Positions 56,847-64,000 of a DNA stretch of 64,000 bases are shown here, piece by piece (positions within the stretch are counted from its first letter, which is position 1; each line of letters begins with the position of its first letter). A program made the position numbers and the translations under genes. Origin of the DNA: DASXRA01 sp035263725 (GTDB taxonomy: Bacteria > Actinomycetota > Actinomycetes > Mycobacteriales > Jatrophihabitantaceae); contig DATFRC010000054.1 in assembly GCA_035263725.1 (NCBI GenBank), forward strand, positions 1 through 64,000. Direction: 5' to 3'. The notes under the pieces were generated by a model. The model did no database searches. It had not been told where the DNA came from and saw nothing but the letters and a program-made list of their open reading frames with translations.

Positions 56847-57878
56847 ATGCTGCGGGATCCGGTTGCCGACCTGCGGCGTATCGCGTTTCTGCTGGAACGT
56901 GCGCGCGAGCCGACGTACCGGGTACGCGCGTTCCGCACCGCTGCCGCCCGGGCCGCCTCGCTGTCCAGAGACGAACTGCTCGAGCGCGCTCTCGCGGAAA
57001 CACTGCCCGAGCTGCCCGGCATCGGCCCGACCACCGCGCGGTGCATCACGGAGTCGCTGGCCGGCCGGACGCCGGAGTACCTGAGCCGCCTTGAAGCCAC
57101 GGCCGGGCCGCTTGCCGCCGGCGGGGCCGAGCTGCGGCTCGCGCTGCGGGGCGACTGCCACAGCCACTCGGACTGGTCCGACGGCGGCTCACCGATCCGG
57201 GAGATGGCCGAGACAGCGCGTGAGCTGGGCCACGAGTACCTGGTACTTACCGATCACTCGCCCCGGCTGACCGTCGCCCGCGGGCTGAGCGCCGACCGGC
57301 TGGAACGCCAGCTAGACGAGGTGGCCGCCCTGAACGAGACGCTGGCGCCGTTCCGAATCCTGACCGGCATCGAGGTCGACATCCTCGACGACGGCGCGCT
57401 GGACCAGAAGCCCGACCTGCTGGACCGCCTCGATCTGGTGGTCGCGAGTGTCCACAGTGGACTGCGCATGCCGTCGCACGAGATGACCCCGCGGATGGTC
57501 GCCGCGATCGCCAACCCGCAGGTGGACGTGCTCGGCCACTGCACCGGGCGGCTGATCACCGGCGGGCGGGGCCGCCGCCCGGAATCGGAGTTCGACGCCG
57601 AGATCGTCTTTGCCGCCTGCGCCCGGTTCGGCGTCGCCGTCGAGGTGAATTCGAGACCGGAGCGGCTCGATCCGCCCAGGCGGCTCCTGCGCCTCGCCGT
57701 CGAGGCCGGGTGCCTCGTCGCGATCGACACGGATGCGCACGCCCCTGGGCAGCTCGACTGGCAGGGTTACGGCTGCGAGCGCGCCGCGGAGTGCGAGGTG
57801 CCGGTCGAGACCGTCGTCAACACCTGGCCGAGCGAGGCGCTGCTCGCGTGGACGGCCGATCACTCGGTGCGTCCGTGA
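56847..57878 (+). CDS. PHP domain metal-dependent phosphoesterase with helix-hairpin-helix
   Basis: A protein of 343 aa. The N-terminal helical part contains an HhH-like ELPGIGPTTARCI near residue 53, as in PolX-like proteins. The C-terminal PHP domain has metal ligands GDCHSHSDWSDG, LTDHSPR, VASVHSG, GHCTGR and IDTDAHAPGQ. Such proteins act as phosphoesterases on small molecules or DNA ends; the substrate is unknown. The polymerase domain of PolX is absent. ATG 56847 overlaps the alternative fasR start on the other strand. Confidence 0.87.
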   Translation: MLRDPVADLRRIAFLLERAREPTYRVRAFRTAAARAASLSRDELLERALAETLPELPGIGPTTARCITESLAGRTPEYLSRLEATAGPLAAGGAELRLALRGDCHSHSDWSDGGSPIREMAETARELGHEYLVLTDHSPRLTVARGLSADRLERQLDEVAALNETLAPFRILTGIEVDILDDGALDQKPDLLDRLDLVVASVHSGLRMPSHEMTPRMVAAIANPQVDVLGHCTGRLITGGRGRRPESEFDAEIVFAACARFGVAVEVNSRPERLDPPRRLLRLAVEAGCLVAIDTDAHAPGQLDWQGYGCERAAECEVPVETVVNTWPSEALLAWTADHSVRP

Positions 57879-58486
57879 TCGTCATCCGCCGTGGCACGGA
57901 TCGTGCCCTGACGCACGGTCCTGGGATCACGACCTGGCACTCGTTCTCCTCGGGCGCGCACTACGACGCCACGAACGTCCGCTTCGGCGAGCTCGTCACG
58001 TGCGACGAGCACCTTCTCGCGCCGGGCGCCGGCTTCAGCACGCATGTCCATCGCGGACTGGAGATCGTCACGTGTGTGCTGGCCGGGACGCTCGAGCACA
58101 CCGACTCGCTCGGCGGGCGGGCCACCGTACGCCCAGGTACGGTGGCACACCTGTCGGCAGGATCGGGTGTCGAGCACGCGGAGCGCAACGCCGGCGCCGA
58201 CGAGCTGCGATTCGTGCAGCTGTGGCTGCTCGGCGACGTCACGGCGGCCCCGGCTTACCGCATCGGGTCGGTCGACGTGCCGGGAGTGACGTTCAATGTC
58301 GTGTCGGGGCCGGCCTGTCTGGTCGCGGCCCCATTCGTCCATGCGTTCGTTGCGGGCGGGACGGCAGTGGTCGCCGGGGCGGACCTGGCGGCCGGCGGCG
58401 AAGCACGGATCACCGACGAGGCCGTCGACATCGCGGTCGACGGGGAGTTGCTGGTGTGCGCTATGCGGCGTCCGATTCCCGCCTAG
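57875..58486 (+). CDS. Pirin family protein
   Basis: Cupin-fold pirin of 203 aa. Metal-binding type motifs are the His pair in GFSTHVHRGLEIVTCVLAG, LEHTDSLGG and SGVEHAERNAG. Pirins bind iron and some have quercetinase activity; others regulate pyruvate dehydrogenase by contacting its E1 subunit in Serratia. It is convergent with aceE, a suggestive but unproven link. GTG 57875 overlaps the PHP stop as GTGA. Confidence 0.85.
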   Translation: MIVIRRGTDRALTHGPGITTWHSFSSGAHYDATNVRFGELVTCDEHLLAPGAGFSTHVHRGLEIVTCVLAGTLEHTDSLGGRATVRPGTVAHLSAGSGVEHAERNAGADELRFVQLWLLGDVTAAPAYRIGSVDVPGVTFNVVSGPACLVAAPFVHAFVAGGTAVVAGADLAAGGEARITDEAVDIAVDGELLVCAMRRPIPA

Positions 58487-58490
58487 CCCC

Positions 58491-58537
58491 GATCGAGCAA
58501 GAATCCCTTGTCTCAGACGAGGAATTCTTGCTCAATC
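58491..58537. terminator. Bidirectional hairpin between pirin gene and aceE
   Basis: GAGCAAGAAT (58495-58504) pairs with ATTCTTGCTC (58524-58533), and the stem continues inward (CCTTGTC with GACGAGG, one mismatch at its base) to a 3-nt loop. It fills the 58-nt gap between convergent genes and is AT-richer than its surroundings; likely a terminator for both. Confidence 0.72.
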
Positions 58538-58544
58538 GGAGGAA

Positions 58545-61295
58545 CTACGCGTCGCCGCCTACCGGGCCGGTCCCGGCGGCTGCGACGTCGAGCAGCTGGT
58601 ACCGCTCCAGGGCTTCGCGTGGCGTCTCGCGCTTGACCTCACCGGTGCGGGCAAGCTGCTCCAGGACGGCGACCACGATCGACTCGGCGTCGACGTGGAA
58701 GTAGCGGCGCGCGGCTCCTCGGGTGTCGGCGAAGCCGAAGCCGTCGGTGCCGAGCGACGTGTACTCCCCGGGGACCCAGCGACTGATTTGATCCGGGACG
58801 GCGCGCATGAAGTCCGAGACCGCCACGACCGGGCCGGCCGTATCGGCCAGCGCGCTCGTCACGTACGGCACCCGGGGCTCGTCGCCGGTGTTGAGCAGGT
58901 TGGCCCGGTCGCACTCGATTGCTTCGCGGCGCAGTTCGTTCCACGACGTGGCGGACCAGACGTCGACGTCGACGTTCCACTCCTCGCCGAGCAGCTGCTG
59001 CGCGCGCAGCGCCCACGGCAGCGCCACGCCCGACGCGAGCACCTGGGCGCGCGGCCGCCCCTCGACGCCCGGTGCCGGCGAGTAGCGGTACAGGCCCTTC
59101 AGCAGGCCGGCGACGTCGAGGTCGCGAGGCTCCGCGGGCTGGGCCATCGGCTCGTTGTAGACGGTCAGGTAGTAGAAGACATCGCTGTCCGATACCGCCG
59201 AGCCGTCCTGCGGCTGGCCGTACATGCGGCGCAGACCGTCGCGGACGATGTGCGCGATCTCGAACGCGAATGCCGGGTCGTACGCGACACATGCCGGGTT
59301 CGCCGAGGCGAGCAGCGGCGACTGCCCGTCGGCGTGCTGCAGCCCTTCGCCGGTCAGCGTCGTGCGCCCTGCCGTCGCCCCGAGGACGAAGCCGCGTCCC
59401 AGCTGGTCGGCCAGTTGCCAGAACTGGTCGCCGGTCCGCTGGAATCCGAACATGGAGTAGAAGATGTAGAACGGGATCATCGGCTGGGCGTGCGTCGCGT
59501 ACGACGTGGCAGCCGCGATCAGCGACGCGGTCGAGCCCGCCTCACTGATGCCCTCGTGCAGGACCTGCCCGGTCGTGGACTCCTTGTACGACAGCAGCAT
59601 GTCGCGGTCGACCGCGTCGTACTGCTGGCCCTGAGGCGAGTAGATCTTCGCGGACGGGAAGATCGAGTCCAGGCCGAACGTGCGCGCCTCGTCCGGAATG
59701 ATCGGCACGAACCGCTTGCCGATCTCGGGATCCTTCATGAGGTCTTTGAACAGGCGCACGATTGCCATCGTGGTGGCGATCTGCTGCTTGCCCGACCCGG
59801 CGCGCAGCTCCGCGTACGCCTTCTCGCCGGGAAGCGGCAGCGGCTTCGAGCGCACCACCCGCTTCGGCAAGAACCCGCCCAGCGCCGCACGGCGTTCCTT
59901 CATGTACTGGATCTCGTCGGACTTCTCGCCCGGGTGGTAGTACGGCGGCAGGTCGGCCTCGAGTTCCTTGTCGCTGATCGGCAGATAGAGCCGATCGCGG
60001 AAGGCCTTGAGGTCGGCGGTCGTGAGCTTCTTCATCTGGTGCGTGGCGTTGCGGCCCTCGAAGCTGTCGAGCGTCCAGCCCTTGATCGTCTTGGCCAGGA
60101 TGACGGTGGGCTGGCCGACGTGGTCGCGGGCCGCCTTGAACGCGGCGTACACCTTGCGATAGTCGTGCCCGCCCCGGGACAGGTGCCGCAGGTCGTCGTC
60201 GGACAGGTGCTCGACCATCTTGCGCAGCCGCGGGTCGTCGCCGAAGAAGTGCTCCCGGATGTACGCCCCCGACTCGACGCTGTACGTCTGGAACTGCCCG
60301 TCCGGGGTCGTGTTCATCTTGTTGACGAGGACGCCGTCGCCGTCGGCGGCAAGGAGCGGGTCCCAGTCACGTCCCCAGACGACCTTGATGACGTTCCAGC
60401 CTGCCCCGCGGAAGTACGTCTCGAGTTCCTGGATGATCTTGCCATTGCCGCGGACCGGTCCGTCGAGACGCTGCAGGTTGCAGTTGATGACGAACGTGAG
60501 GTTGTCGAGTTCCTCGCGGGCGGCCACTCCGATGGCGCCCAGCGACTCGACCTCGTCCATCTCGCCGTCGCCGAGGAAGGCCCACACGTGCGAGCCGGAC
60601 GTGTCGGCGATACCGCGGGCGGCAAGGTAGCGGTTGAACCGGGCCTGGTAGATCGCGCTGATCGGGCCGAGGCCCATCGACACCGTCGGGTACTCCCAGA
60701 AGTCGGGCATGAGGCGGGGGTGCGGGTAGGACGACAGGCCGAACGGCGCCCGTGACTTCTCCTGGCGGAACCCGTTGAGGTGATTCTCGGTGAGCCGGCC
60801 CTCCAGAAACGCGCGGGCGTAGAAGCCGGGCGCGGCGTGGCCCTGGAAGTAGACCTGGTCGCCCATGCCGGTGGCGAGGTCCTTGCCGTGGAAGAAGTGG
60901 TTGTTCCCGACCTCGTAGAGGGACGCGGCGCTCGCGTACGTGGCGATGTGCCCACCCACGCCGACCGCCTTATTGGCCCGGGACACCATGATCGCGGCGT
61001 TCCACCGGATGTATGCGCGGATACGGCGCTCGATGTCCTCATCGCCCGGGAACCATGGCTCGCGCTCGGGCGGGATGGTGTTGATGTAGTCGGTGCTTCG
61101 CAGCGCCGGCACGCCGACTTGACGTTCACGGGCGCGTTCGAGCAGCTTGAGCATGAGGAACCGGGCCCGCTGCCGCCCGCTGGTGTCGATGGCGGCGTCG
61201 AGCGACTCGATCCACTCGCGGGTCTCGCTGGGGTCGATGTCGGGGAGTTGGCTGGGTAGGCCGTCGGTGATGATGCTGAAGCGGTCTCGGGTCAC
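58545..61295 (-). CDS. aceE: Pyruvate dehydrogenase E1 component (homodimeric)
   Basis: Thiamine diphosphate-dependent decarboxylase of about 916 aa feeding acetyl-CoA into metabolism. AceE-type motifs include GGHIATYASAASLYEVGNNH, the ThDP/Mg site AFLGDGEMDEVESLGAI...NLTFVINCNLQRLDGPVRGN, and EGISEAGSTASLIAAATSYA. The start is GTG 61295, 9 nt after AGGAGG; a TTG two codons earlier is in frame. A 14-bp palindrome lies in its leader at 61320-61333. aceE next to DUF3052/ahpE and near fasR-fabD is the mycobacterial arrangement. Confidence 0.96.
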   Translation of the reverse strand: MTRDRFSIITDGLPSQLPDIDPSETREWIESLDAAIDTSGRQRARFLMLKLLERARERQVGVPALRSTDYINTIPPEREPWFPGDEDIERRIRAYIRWNAAIMVSRANKAVGVGGHIATYASAASLYEVGNNHFFHGKDLATGMGDQVYFQGHAAPGFYARAFLEGRLTENHLNGFRQEKSRAPFGLSSYPHPRLMPDFWEYPTVSMGLGPISAIYQARFNRYLAARGIADTSGSHVWAFLGDGEMDEVESLGAIGVAAREELDNLTFVINCNLQRLDGPVRGNGKIIQELETYFRGAGWNVIKVVWGRDWDPLLAADGDGVLVNKMNTTPDGQFQTYSVESGAYIREHFFGDDPRLRKMVEHLSDDDLRHLSRGGHDYRKVYAAFKAARDHVGQPTVILAKTIKGWTLDSFEGRNATHQMKKLTTADLKAFRDRLYLPISDKELEADLPPYYHPGEKSDEIQYMKERRAALGGFLPKRVVRSKPLPLPGEKAYAELRAGSGKQQIATTMAIVRLFKDLMKDPEIGKRFVPIIPDEARTFGLDSIFPSAKIYSPQGQQYDAVDRDMLLSYKESTTGQVLHEGISEAGSTASLIAAATSYATHAQPMIPFYIFYSMFGFQRTGDQFWQLADQLGRGFVLGATAGRTTLTGEGLQHADGQSPLLASANPACVAYDPAFAFEIAHIVRDGLRRMYGQPQDGSAVSDSDVFYYLTVYNEPMAQPAEPRDLDVAGLLKGLYRYSPAPGVEGRPRAQVLASGVALPWALRAQQLLGEEWNVDVDVWSATSWNELRREAIECDRANLLNTGDEPRVPYVTSALADTAGPVVAVSDFMRAVPDQISRWVPGEYTSLGTDGFGFADTRGAARRYFHVDAESIVVAVLEQLARTGEVKRETPREALERYQLLDVAAAGTGPVGGDA

Positions 61296-61410
61296 GCGCA
61301 ATGTCCTCCTGGCTTCTCGGGCGAGCGCTCGCCACGTCGCAGGCCCCGCTGTCCGGGGTCACGTTGACTGCGCTGCTCGCTCACCCACCAGTGTCCCCTC
61401 TCACACGATG

Positions 61411-61439
61411 TTGACGGTAGGCAGGTCTGCGGTAGGAAT
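61411..61439 (+). promoter_or_regulatory. Candidate promoter of DUF3052-ahpE
   Basis: TTGACG (61411-61416) and TAGGAAT (61433-61439) with a 16-nt spacer. The 225-bp region between aceE and DUF3052 also contains the palindrome GGCGAGCGCTCGCC (61320-61333) and a small CCCCG/CGGGG hairpin in the aceE leader. Confidence 0.45.
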
Positions 61440-61520
61440 ACCCAGACGCTACGGTCTGTGATGGACTTGCGACCCGGCCCGGAACCGCCTGGCCGGCCAC
61501 ATGTGGAGGAGGACCTGGCC

Positions 61521-61964
61521 GTGAGTACGACCCCCGTGGCAGGGGACGGAGGTGCTACGCCGGGCATCGTGGAGCGGATGGGCTTTGCATCCGGCATGGT
61601 CGTGCAGGAACTCGGTTGGGGTTCCGACGTGGACGAGCAGTTCCGCGCGGCAGTCGAGGAGATCACCGGTGAGGAGATGGTCGACGAGGACACGGACGAG
61701 GTCGTCGAGATCGTCGTGTTGTGGTTCCGTGACGACGACGGCGACCTGACTGACGTCCTGGTCGACGCGATCGGCCCGCTGGCCGACAACGGGTTCATCT
61801 GGTTGCTGACCCCGAAGCGCGGACGCGAGGGTTATGTCGAGCCCTCCGACATCGCCGAGGCGGCGCCCACGGCCGGGCTGTCGCAAACGTCGCTGACCAC
61901 GATCGGTGCCGATTGGGCAGGCGCGCGACTGGCGCCGCGCAAGGCCCGCAGCGACAGGCGTTAG
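61521..61964 (+). CDS. DUF3052 family protein
   Basis: A 147-aa acidic actinobacterial protein: VERMGFASGMVVQELGWGSD, EEITGEEMVDEDTDEVVEIV and FIWLLTPKRGREGYVEPSDI are the family's conserved parts. Function unknown. The position between aceE and ahpE is conserved in M. tuberculosis. GTG 61521 follows GGAGGAGG by 8 nt; 21 upstream in-frame codons are unlikely. Confidence 0.9.
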   Translation: MSTTPVAGDGGATPGIVERMGFASGMVVQELGWGSDVDEQFRAAVEEITGEEMVDEDTDEVVEIVVLWFRDDDGDLTDVLVDAIGPLADNGFIWLLTPKRGREGYVEPSDIAEAAPTAGLSQTSLTTIGADWAGARLAPRKARSDRR

Positions 61965-61972
61965 GAGGCAGC

Positions 61973-62437
61973 ATGCCAATCGAGGTCGGCGCGCTCGCAC
62001 CGGATTTCACACTCCGCGACCACAACAACGAGGAGGTCACACTTTCGTCGTTTCGCGGCAGGAAGGCCGTGCTTCTGGTCTTCTACCCCCTGGCGTTCAC
62101 GGGCATCTGCACCGGTGAACTGTGCGCCGTGCGCGACGATCTCTCGACGTTCCAGAACGAGGATGTGCAGGTGATCACGCTCAGCGTCGATTCGCCGTAC
62201 TCGCACAAGATCTTCGCGGAGCGGGAGGGCTACCAGTTCCCGCTGCTGTCGGACTTCTGGCCGCACGGCGCGGTGGCGCGGCAATATGGCGTGTTCAACG
62301 AGACGGCCGGCTTCGCCAATCGCGGGACGTTCCTCATCGACCGCGATGGTGTCGTCCGCTTCGCCGAGATGAACGACCCCGGCCACGGCCGCGACGCCGA
62401 GCGCTGGCGCGAGGCGATCAAGGAGGTCATCGGCTAG
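61973..62437 (+). CDS. ahpE: Peroxiredoxin (AhpE/BCP type)
   Basis: Thiol peroxidase of 154 aa. The peroxidatic Cys46 is in FYPLAFTGICTGELC with Pro and Thr at the usual distance; Arg in NRGTFLIDRDG completes the site. A second Cys51 sits five residues later, the spacing of atypical two-Cys BCP enzymes. ATG 61973 follows TAGGAGG. Co-transcribed with DUF3052. Its end overlaps the remains of furA on the other strand. Confidence 0.93.
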   Translation: MPIEVGALAPDFTLRDHNNEEVTLSSFRGRKAVLLVFYPLAFTGICTGELCAVRDDLSTFQNEDVQVITLSVDSPYSHKIFAEREGYQFPLLSDFWPHGAVARQYGVFNETAGFANRGTFLIDRDGVVRFAEMNDPGHGRDAERWREAIKEVIG

Positions 62438-62740
62438 CCGCGGGGGCTGCGGCTAGCCGCTTCTTCGTCGGCAGGGTCGTTGCCGGCCCTTCTCGGCGCG
62501 CCTCGAACAATGCCGGTCCGCCGGCCGGCTCGATTCGCCGGACTAGACCGGCAGAGTCGAGGGTATGCAGCGCGTCGTACACGGCCTGCGCGGACACGCT
62601 GCCAAGCTCGGTGCGGGCCGGTGGACGATTGTCTCGACATCGAGATGTTCGCCGGGATTGATCGCGTCGAGCACGGTCCGGCGCTGTCGGGTTATCCGCA
62701 ACCCGGCCCCACGCAGACGCTCCGTCGCCGTGACCGGCAT
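62427..62740 (-). pseudogene. furA: Broken furA (frameshifted and 3'-truncated Fur-family regulator)
   Basis: The first 40 residues (MPVTATERLRGAGLRITRQR..., GEHLDVETIVH) are a normal Fur winged-helix start. Near 62618 the match jumps to another frame (ARTELGSVSAQAVYDALHTL, DSAGLVRRIEPAGG), as if one base was lost from CACCGGCCCGC. The match then ends; the HHH/Cys metal-binding and dimerisation half is missing and the frame runs into the end of ahpE. An intact Fur is about 140 aa; about 80 recognisable residues remain. The promoter at 62749-62776 looks like that of furA-katG. No katG is present. Confidence 0.78.
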
Positions 62741-62748
62741 ACATATTG

Positions 62749-62776
62749 AGGCTAGTCGCAGACTGGAACCGGTCAA
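62749..62776 (-). promoter_or_regulatory. Retained furA promoter/operator
   Basis: On the minus strand TTGACC (62776-62771), then GGTTCCAG, and TAGCCT (62754-62749) with a 16-nt spacer. TTGAC-N4-TTCCAG is the -35 and FurA-box arrangement known from actinobacterial furA-katG promoters. It sits 8 nt before the furA ATG, as in the leaderless mycobacterial gene. Confidence 0.55.
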
Positions 62777-62800
62777 GAATAGGTGTGCGAAGATTCGGCT

Positions 62801-63673
62801 GTGACTCCCGCGTTCCGCTCCGGGTTCTGCTGCTTCGTCGGCCGGCCCAACGCGGGCAAGTCGACGCTCACGAACGCCCTGGTGGGAACCAAGATCGTCA
62901 TCACCAGCGAGAAGCCGCAGACCACCCGGCGCGCCGTGCGCGGCATCGTCACCAGATCGGATGCGCAGCTCGTCATCGTCGACACGCCCGGCCTGCATCG
63001 ACCGCGCACCCTGCTCGGCGAGCGGCTCAACGACGTCGTGCGCGCAACGTTGGCCGACGTCGATGTGATCGGCTTCTGCGTCCCGGCCGACCAGCAGGTC
63101 GGTCCCGGCGACCGCTTCATCGCGGCCGAGCTCGCGGAGCTCCCCAAGCCCGTGGTTGCGATCGTGACCAAGGCCGACGCCGCGAGCCGCGACCGGCTCG
63201 CCGCCCAGCTCACCGCGGTCAGCGGGCTCGGTGAGTTCGCAGAGATCGTGCCGGTGTCGGCGACCACGGGAGAGCAGGTCGGCCTGCTCACCGACCTGCT
63301 GGTGGCGCGCCTGCCCGAGGGTCCGCCGCTGTACCCGGACGACGTCGCGACCGACGAGGACGTCGAGGTGCGCATCGCGGAGCTGATCCGTGAGGCGGCA
63401 CTGGACGGGGTACGCGACGAGTTGCCCCACTCGATCGCCGTCACCGTCGATGAGATCCAGCCGCGGGCCGTGTACGCCACGCTGCACCTGGAACGTCCGA
63501 GCCAGAAGGGCATCGTGATCGGGGCGCGAGGGACGCGGCTGAAGCAGATCGGCATCCGGGCACGGCGTGAGATCGAGCAGTTGGTCGGCCACCGCGTCCA
63601 CCTCGACCTGCACGTTGCCGTGGAGGCCGACTGGCAGCGCGATCCGAAGAAGCTCGACCGTCTCGGGTTCTAG
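62801..63673 (+). CDS. era: GTPase Era
   Basis: Ribosome-assembly GTPase of 290 aa binding the 3' end of 16S rRNA. G1 is FVGRPNAGKSTLTNALVG near residue 11, switch region SEKPQTTRRAVRGI, G3 DTPGLHRP, G4 TKAD; the C-terminal KH domain has SQKGIVIGARGTRLKQIGIR. The start is GTG 62801, where homology begins. Its stop is 2 nt before the ATG of a repeat-seeded ORF. Confidence 0.95.
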   Translation: MTPAFRSGFCCFVGRPNAGKSTLTNALVGTKIVITSEKPQTTRRAVRGIVTRSDAQLVIVDTPGLHRPRTLLGERLNDVVRATLADVDVIGFCVPADQQVGPGDRFIAAELAELPKPVVAIVTKADAASRDRLAAQLTAVSGLGEFAEIVPVSATTGEQVGLLTDLLVARLPEGPPLYPDDVATDEDVEVRIAELIREAALDGVRDELPHSIAVTVDEIQPRAVYATLHLERPSQKGIVIGARGTRLKQIGIRARREIEQLVGHRVHLDLHVAVEADWQRDPKKLDRLGF

Positions 63674-63674
63674 T

Positions 63675-63790
63675 GATGAGCGCTTGCGCGAAGAGCCCCG
63701 CCGCCGCGACGCGGCCGCGCCGAAGGCGCGAGCGGAGCCGCGGATGCACCCGAGCGCAGCGAGCGGTGCAGACGCGGATTCGCGCGGGCG
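63675..63790 (+). repeat. Dispersed ~110-bp repeat, copy B, with a coupling micro-ORF
   Basis: It begins GATGAGCGCTTGCGCGAAGA directly after the era stop and includes GCGCCGAAGGCGC (short palindrome) and CACCCGAGCGCAGCGAGCGG. It aligns with 17281-17390 (reverse strand) over about 105 bp. An ORF of 41 codons (63676-63801, MSACAKSPAAATRPRRRRER...) overlaps the MFS start as TAATG. It is very basic and unlike any protein family I know. Confidence 0.78.
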
Positions 63791-63800
63791 GGTTGGGCTA

Positions 63801-64000
63801 ATGCTCAAGACGTATCGCGCGGTGTTCCGCGAACCCGGCACAGCCGCGTTCTGCGCGGCTGGGTTCGTCATGCGCCTGCCGATCGCGATCTACCCGATCG
63901 GCATGGTGCTGTTGATCTCCACGCGCACCGGCCACTACGGGTTCGCCGGACTGCTCAGCGGCTTCTACGTCGCCGCGAACGGCGTAGGCAACCCCGTGCT
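63801..64000 (+). CDS. MFS transporter (5' end only)
   Basis: The first 66 codons of a membrane transporter cut by the window end. MLKTYRAVFREPGTAAFCAA begins helix 1, followed by FVMRLPIAIYPIGMVLLIST and GFAGLLSGFYVAANGVGNPV, resembling the first helices of actinobacterial major facilitator proteins. ATG 63801 overlaps the stop of the repeat-seeded ORF (TAATG). Substrate cannot be judged. Confidence 0.78.
   Translation, partial: MLKTYRAVFREPGTAAFCAAGFVMRLPIAIYPIGMVLLISTRTGHYGFAGLLSGFYVAANGVGNPV

Noticed and set aside
58296..60755. 819-aa plus-strand frame opposite aceE
   Set aside because: Antisense to aceE, unusual composition, no motif.
1..64000. tRNA, rRNA, CRISPR, IS element or prophage
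   Set aside because: No cloverleaf, rRNA segment, regular spacer array, transposase or integrase was recognised anywhere in the window.

Overview
This 64 kb window is chromosomal DNA from a high-GC actinomycete. GC is high throughout and GTG starts are common. Many genes overlap by 1-4 nt (ATGA, GTGA, TGATG). Several genes look leaderless, with a TANNNT -10 box 6-9 nt before the start codon. The content mixes Mycobacterium-like synteny (nadD-rsfS-gpgP; DUF3052/ahpE beside aceE; aceE near a FasR regulator and fabD...accD) with Streptomyces-like features (fabD-fabH-acpP-fabF order, DUF3145, an RNase Sa-type secreted ribonuclease). I would place it near the Frankiales/Jatrophihabitans-type lineages, but only loosely. 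No rRNA, tRNA, phage, IS or CRISPR was seen.

Layout. 1-4.5 kb: end of mrdA, rodA, and a TIGR03960 radical SAM protein with its DUF2344 partner, split by a GNAT gene. 4.7-12.8 kb: rne, rplU-rpmA, obgE-proB, a secreted SGNH esterase, proA. 12.8-15.4 kb: two-component system with a coupled DUF1707 protein and a small membrane protein. 15.5-23.8 kb: nadD-rsfS-gpgP, a 490-nt control region with a leucine attenuator, leuS-degV, comEA (no comEC), holA, rpsT. 24-31.6 kb: lepA, a c-di-AMP riboswitch ahead of an NlpC/P60 hydrolase, small enzymes, a dienelactone hydrolase, and a secreted ribonuclease with a barstar inhibitor. 31.7-38.3 kb: hemW, hrcA-dnaJ-rsmE, and a molybdenum oxidoreductase/FNR/DUF6510 module. 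38.3-45.2 kb: 4-hydroxybenzoate/protocatechuate operon (pobA-pcaH-pcaG-pcaB-pcaL-aldehyde dehydrogenase, every junction a 4-nt overlap) with a divergent IclR regulator. 45.3-49.5 kb: ergothioneine genes egtA-B-C-D. 49.7-56.8 kb: DUF3145 and the FAS-II block fabD-fabH-acpP-fabF-accD with FasR. 56.8-64 kb: PHP and pirin genes, aceE, DUF3052, ahpE, a broken furA, era and the start of an MFS transporter.

How parts work together. pobA makes protocatechuate from 4-hydroxybenzoate and the pca genes carry it to 3-oxoadipate; the aldehyde dehydrogenase probably supplies aromatic acid. AceE makes acetyl-CoA, AccD malonyl-CoA, and FabD/FabH/FabF with ACP build fatty acids under FasR. HrcA and DnaJ belong to the heat-shock response. 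EgtA-D and AhpE are redox defence; the nearby furA is a pseudogene with its operator still visible.

Most unusual: a dispersed ~110-bp repeat whose embedded small ORF (MSA-x-x-KS...) overlaps the next start codon by 1-4 nt in all three co-directional copies (RNase/barstar, fabD/fabH, era/MFS). Others are a FabD with a lysine-less biotinyl-like tail, a complete leuS attenuator, a palindromic -10 apparently shared by two divergent leaderless genes, and two copies of a ~45-bp perfect or near-perfect palindromic repeat.
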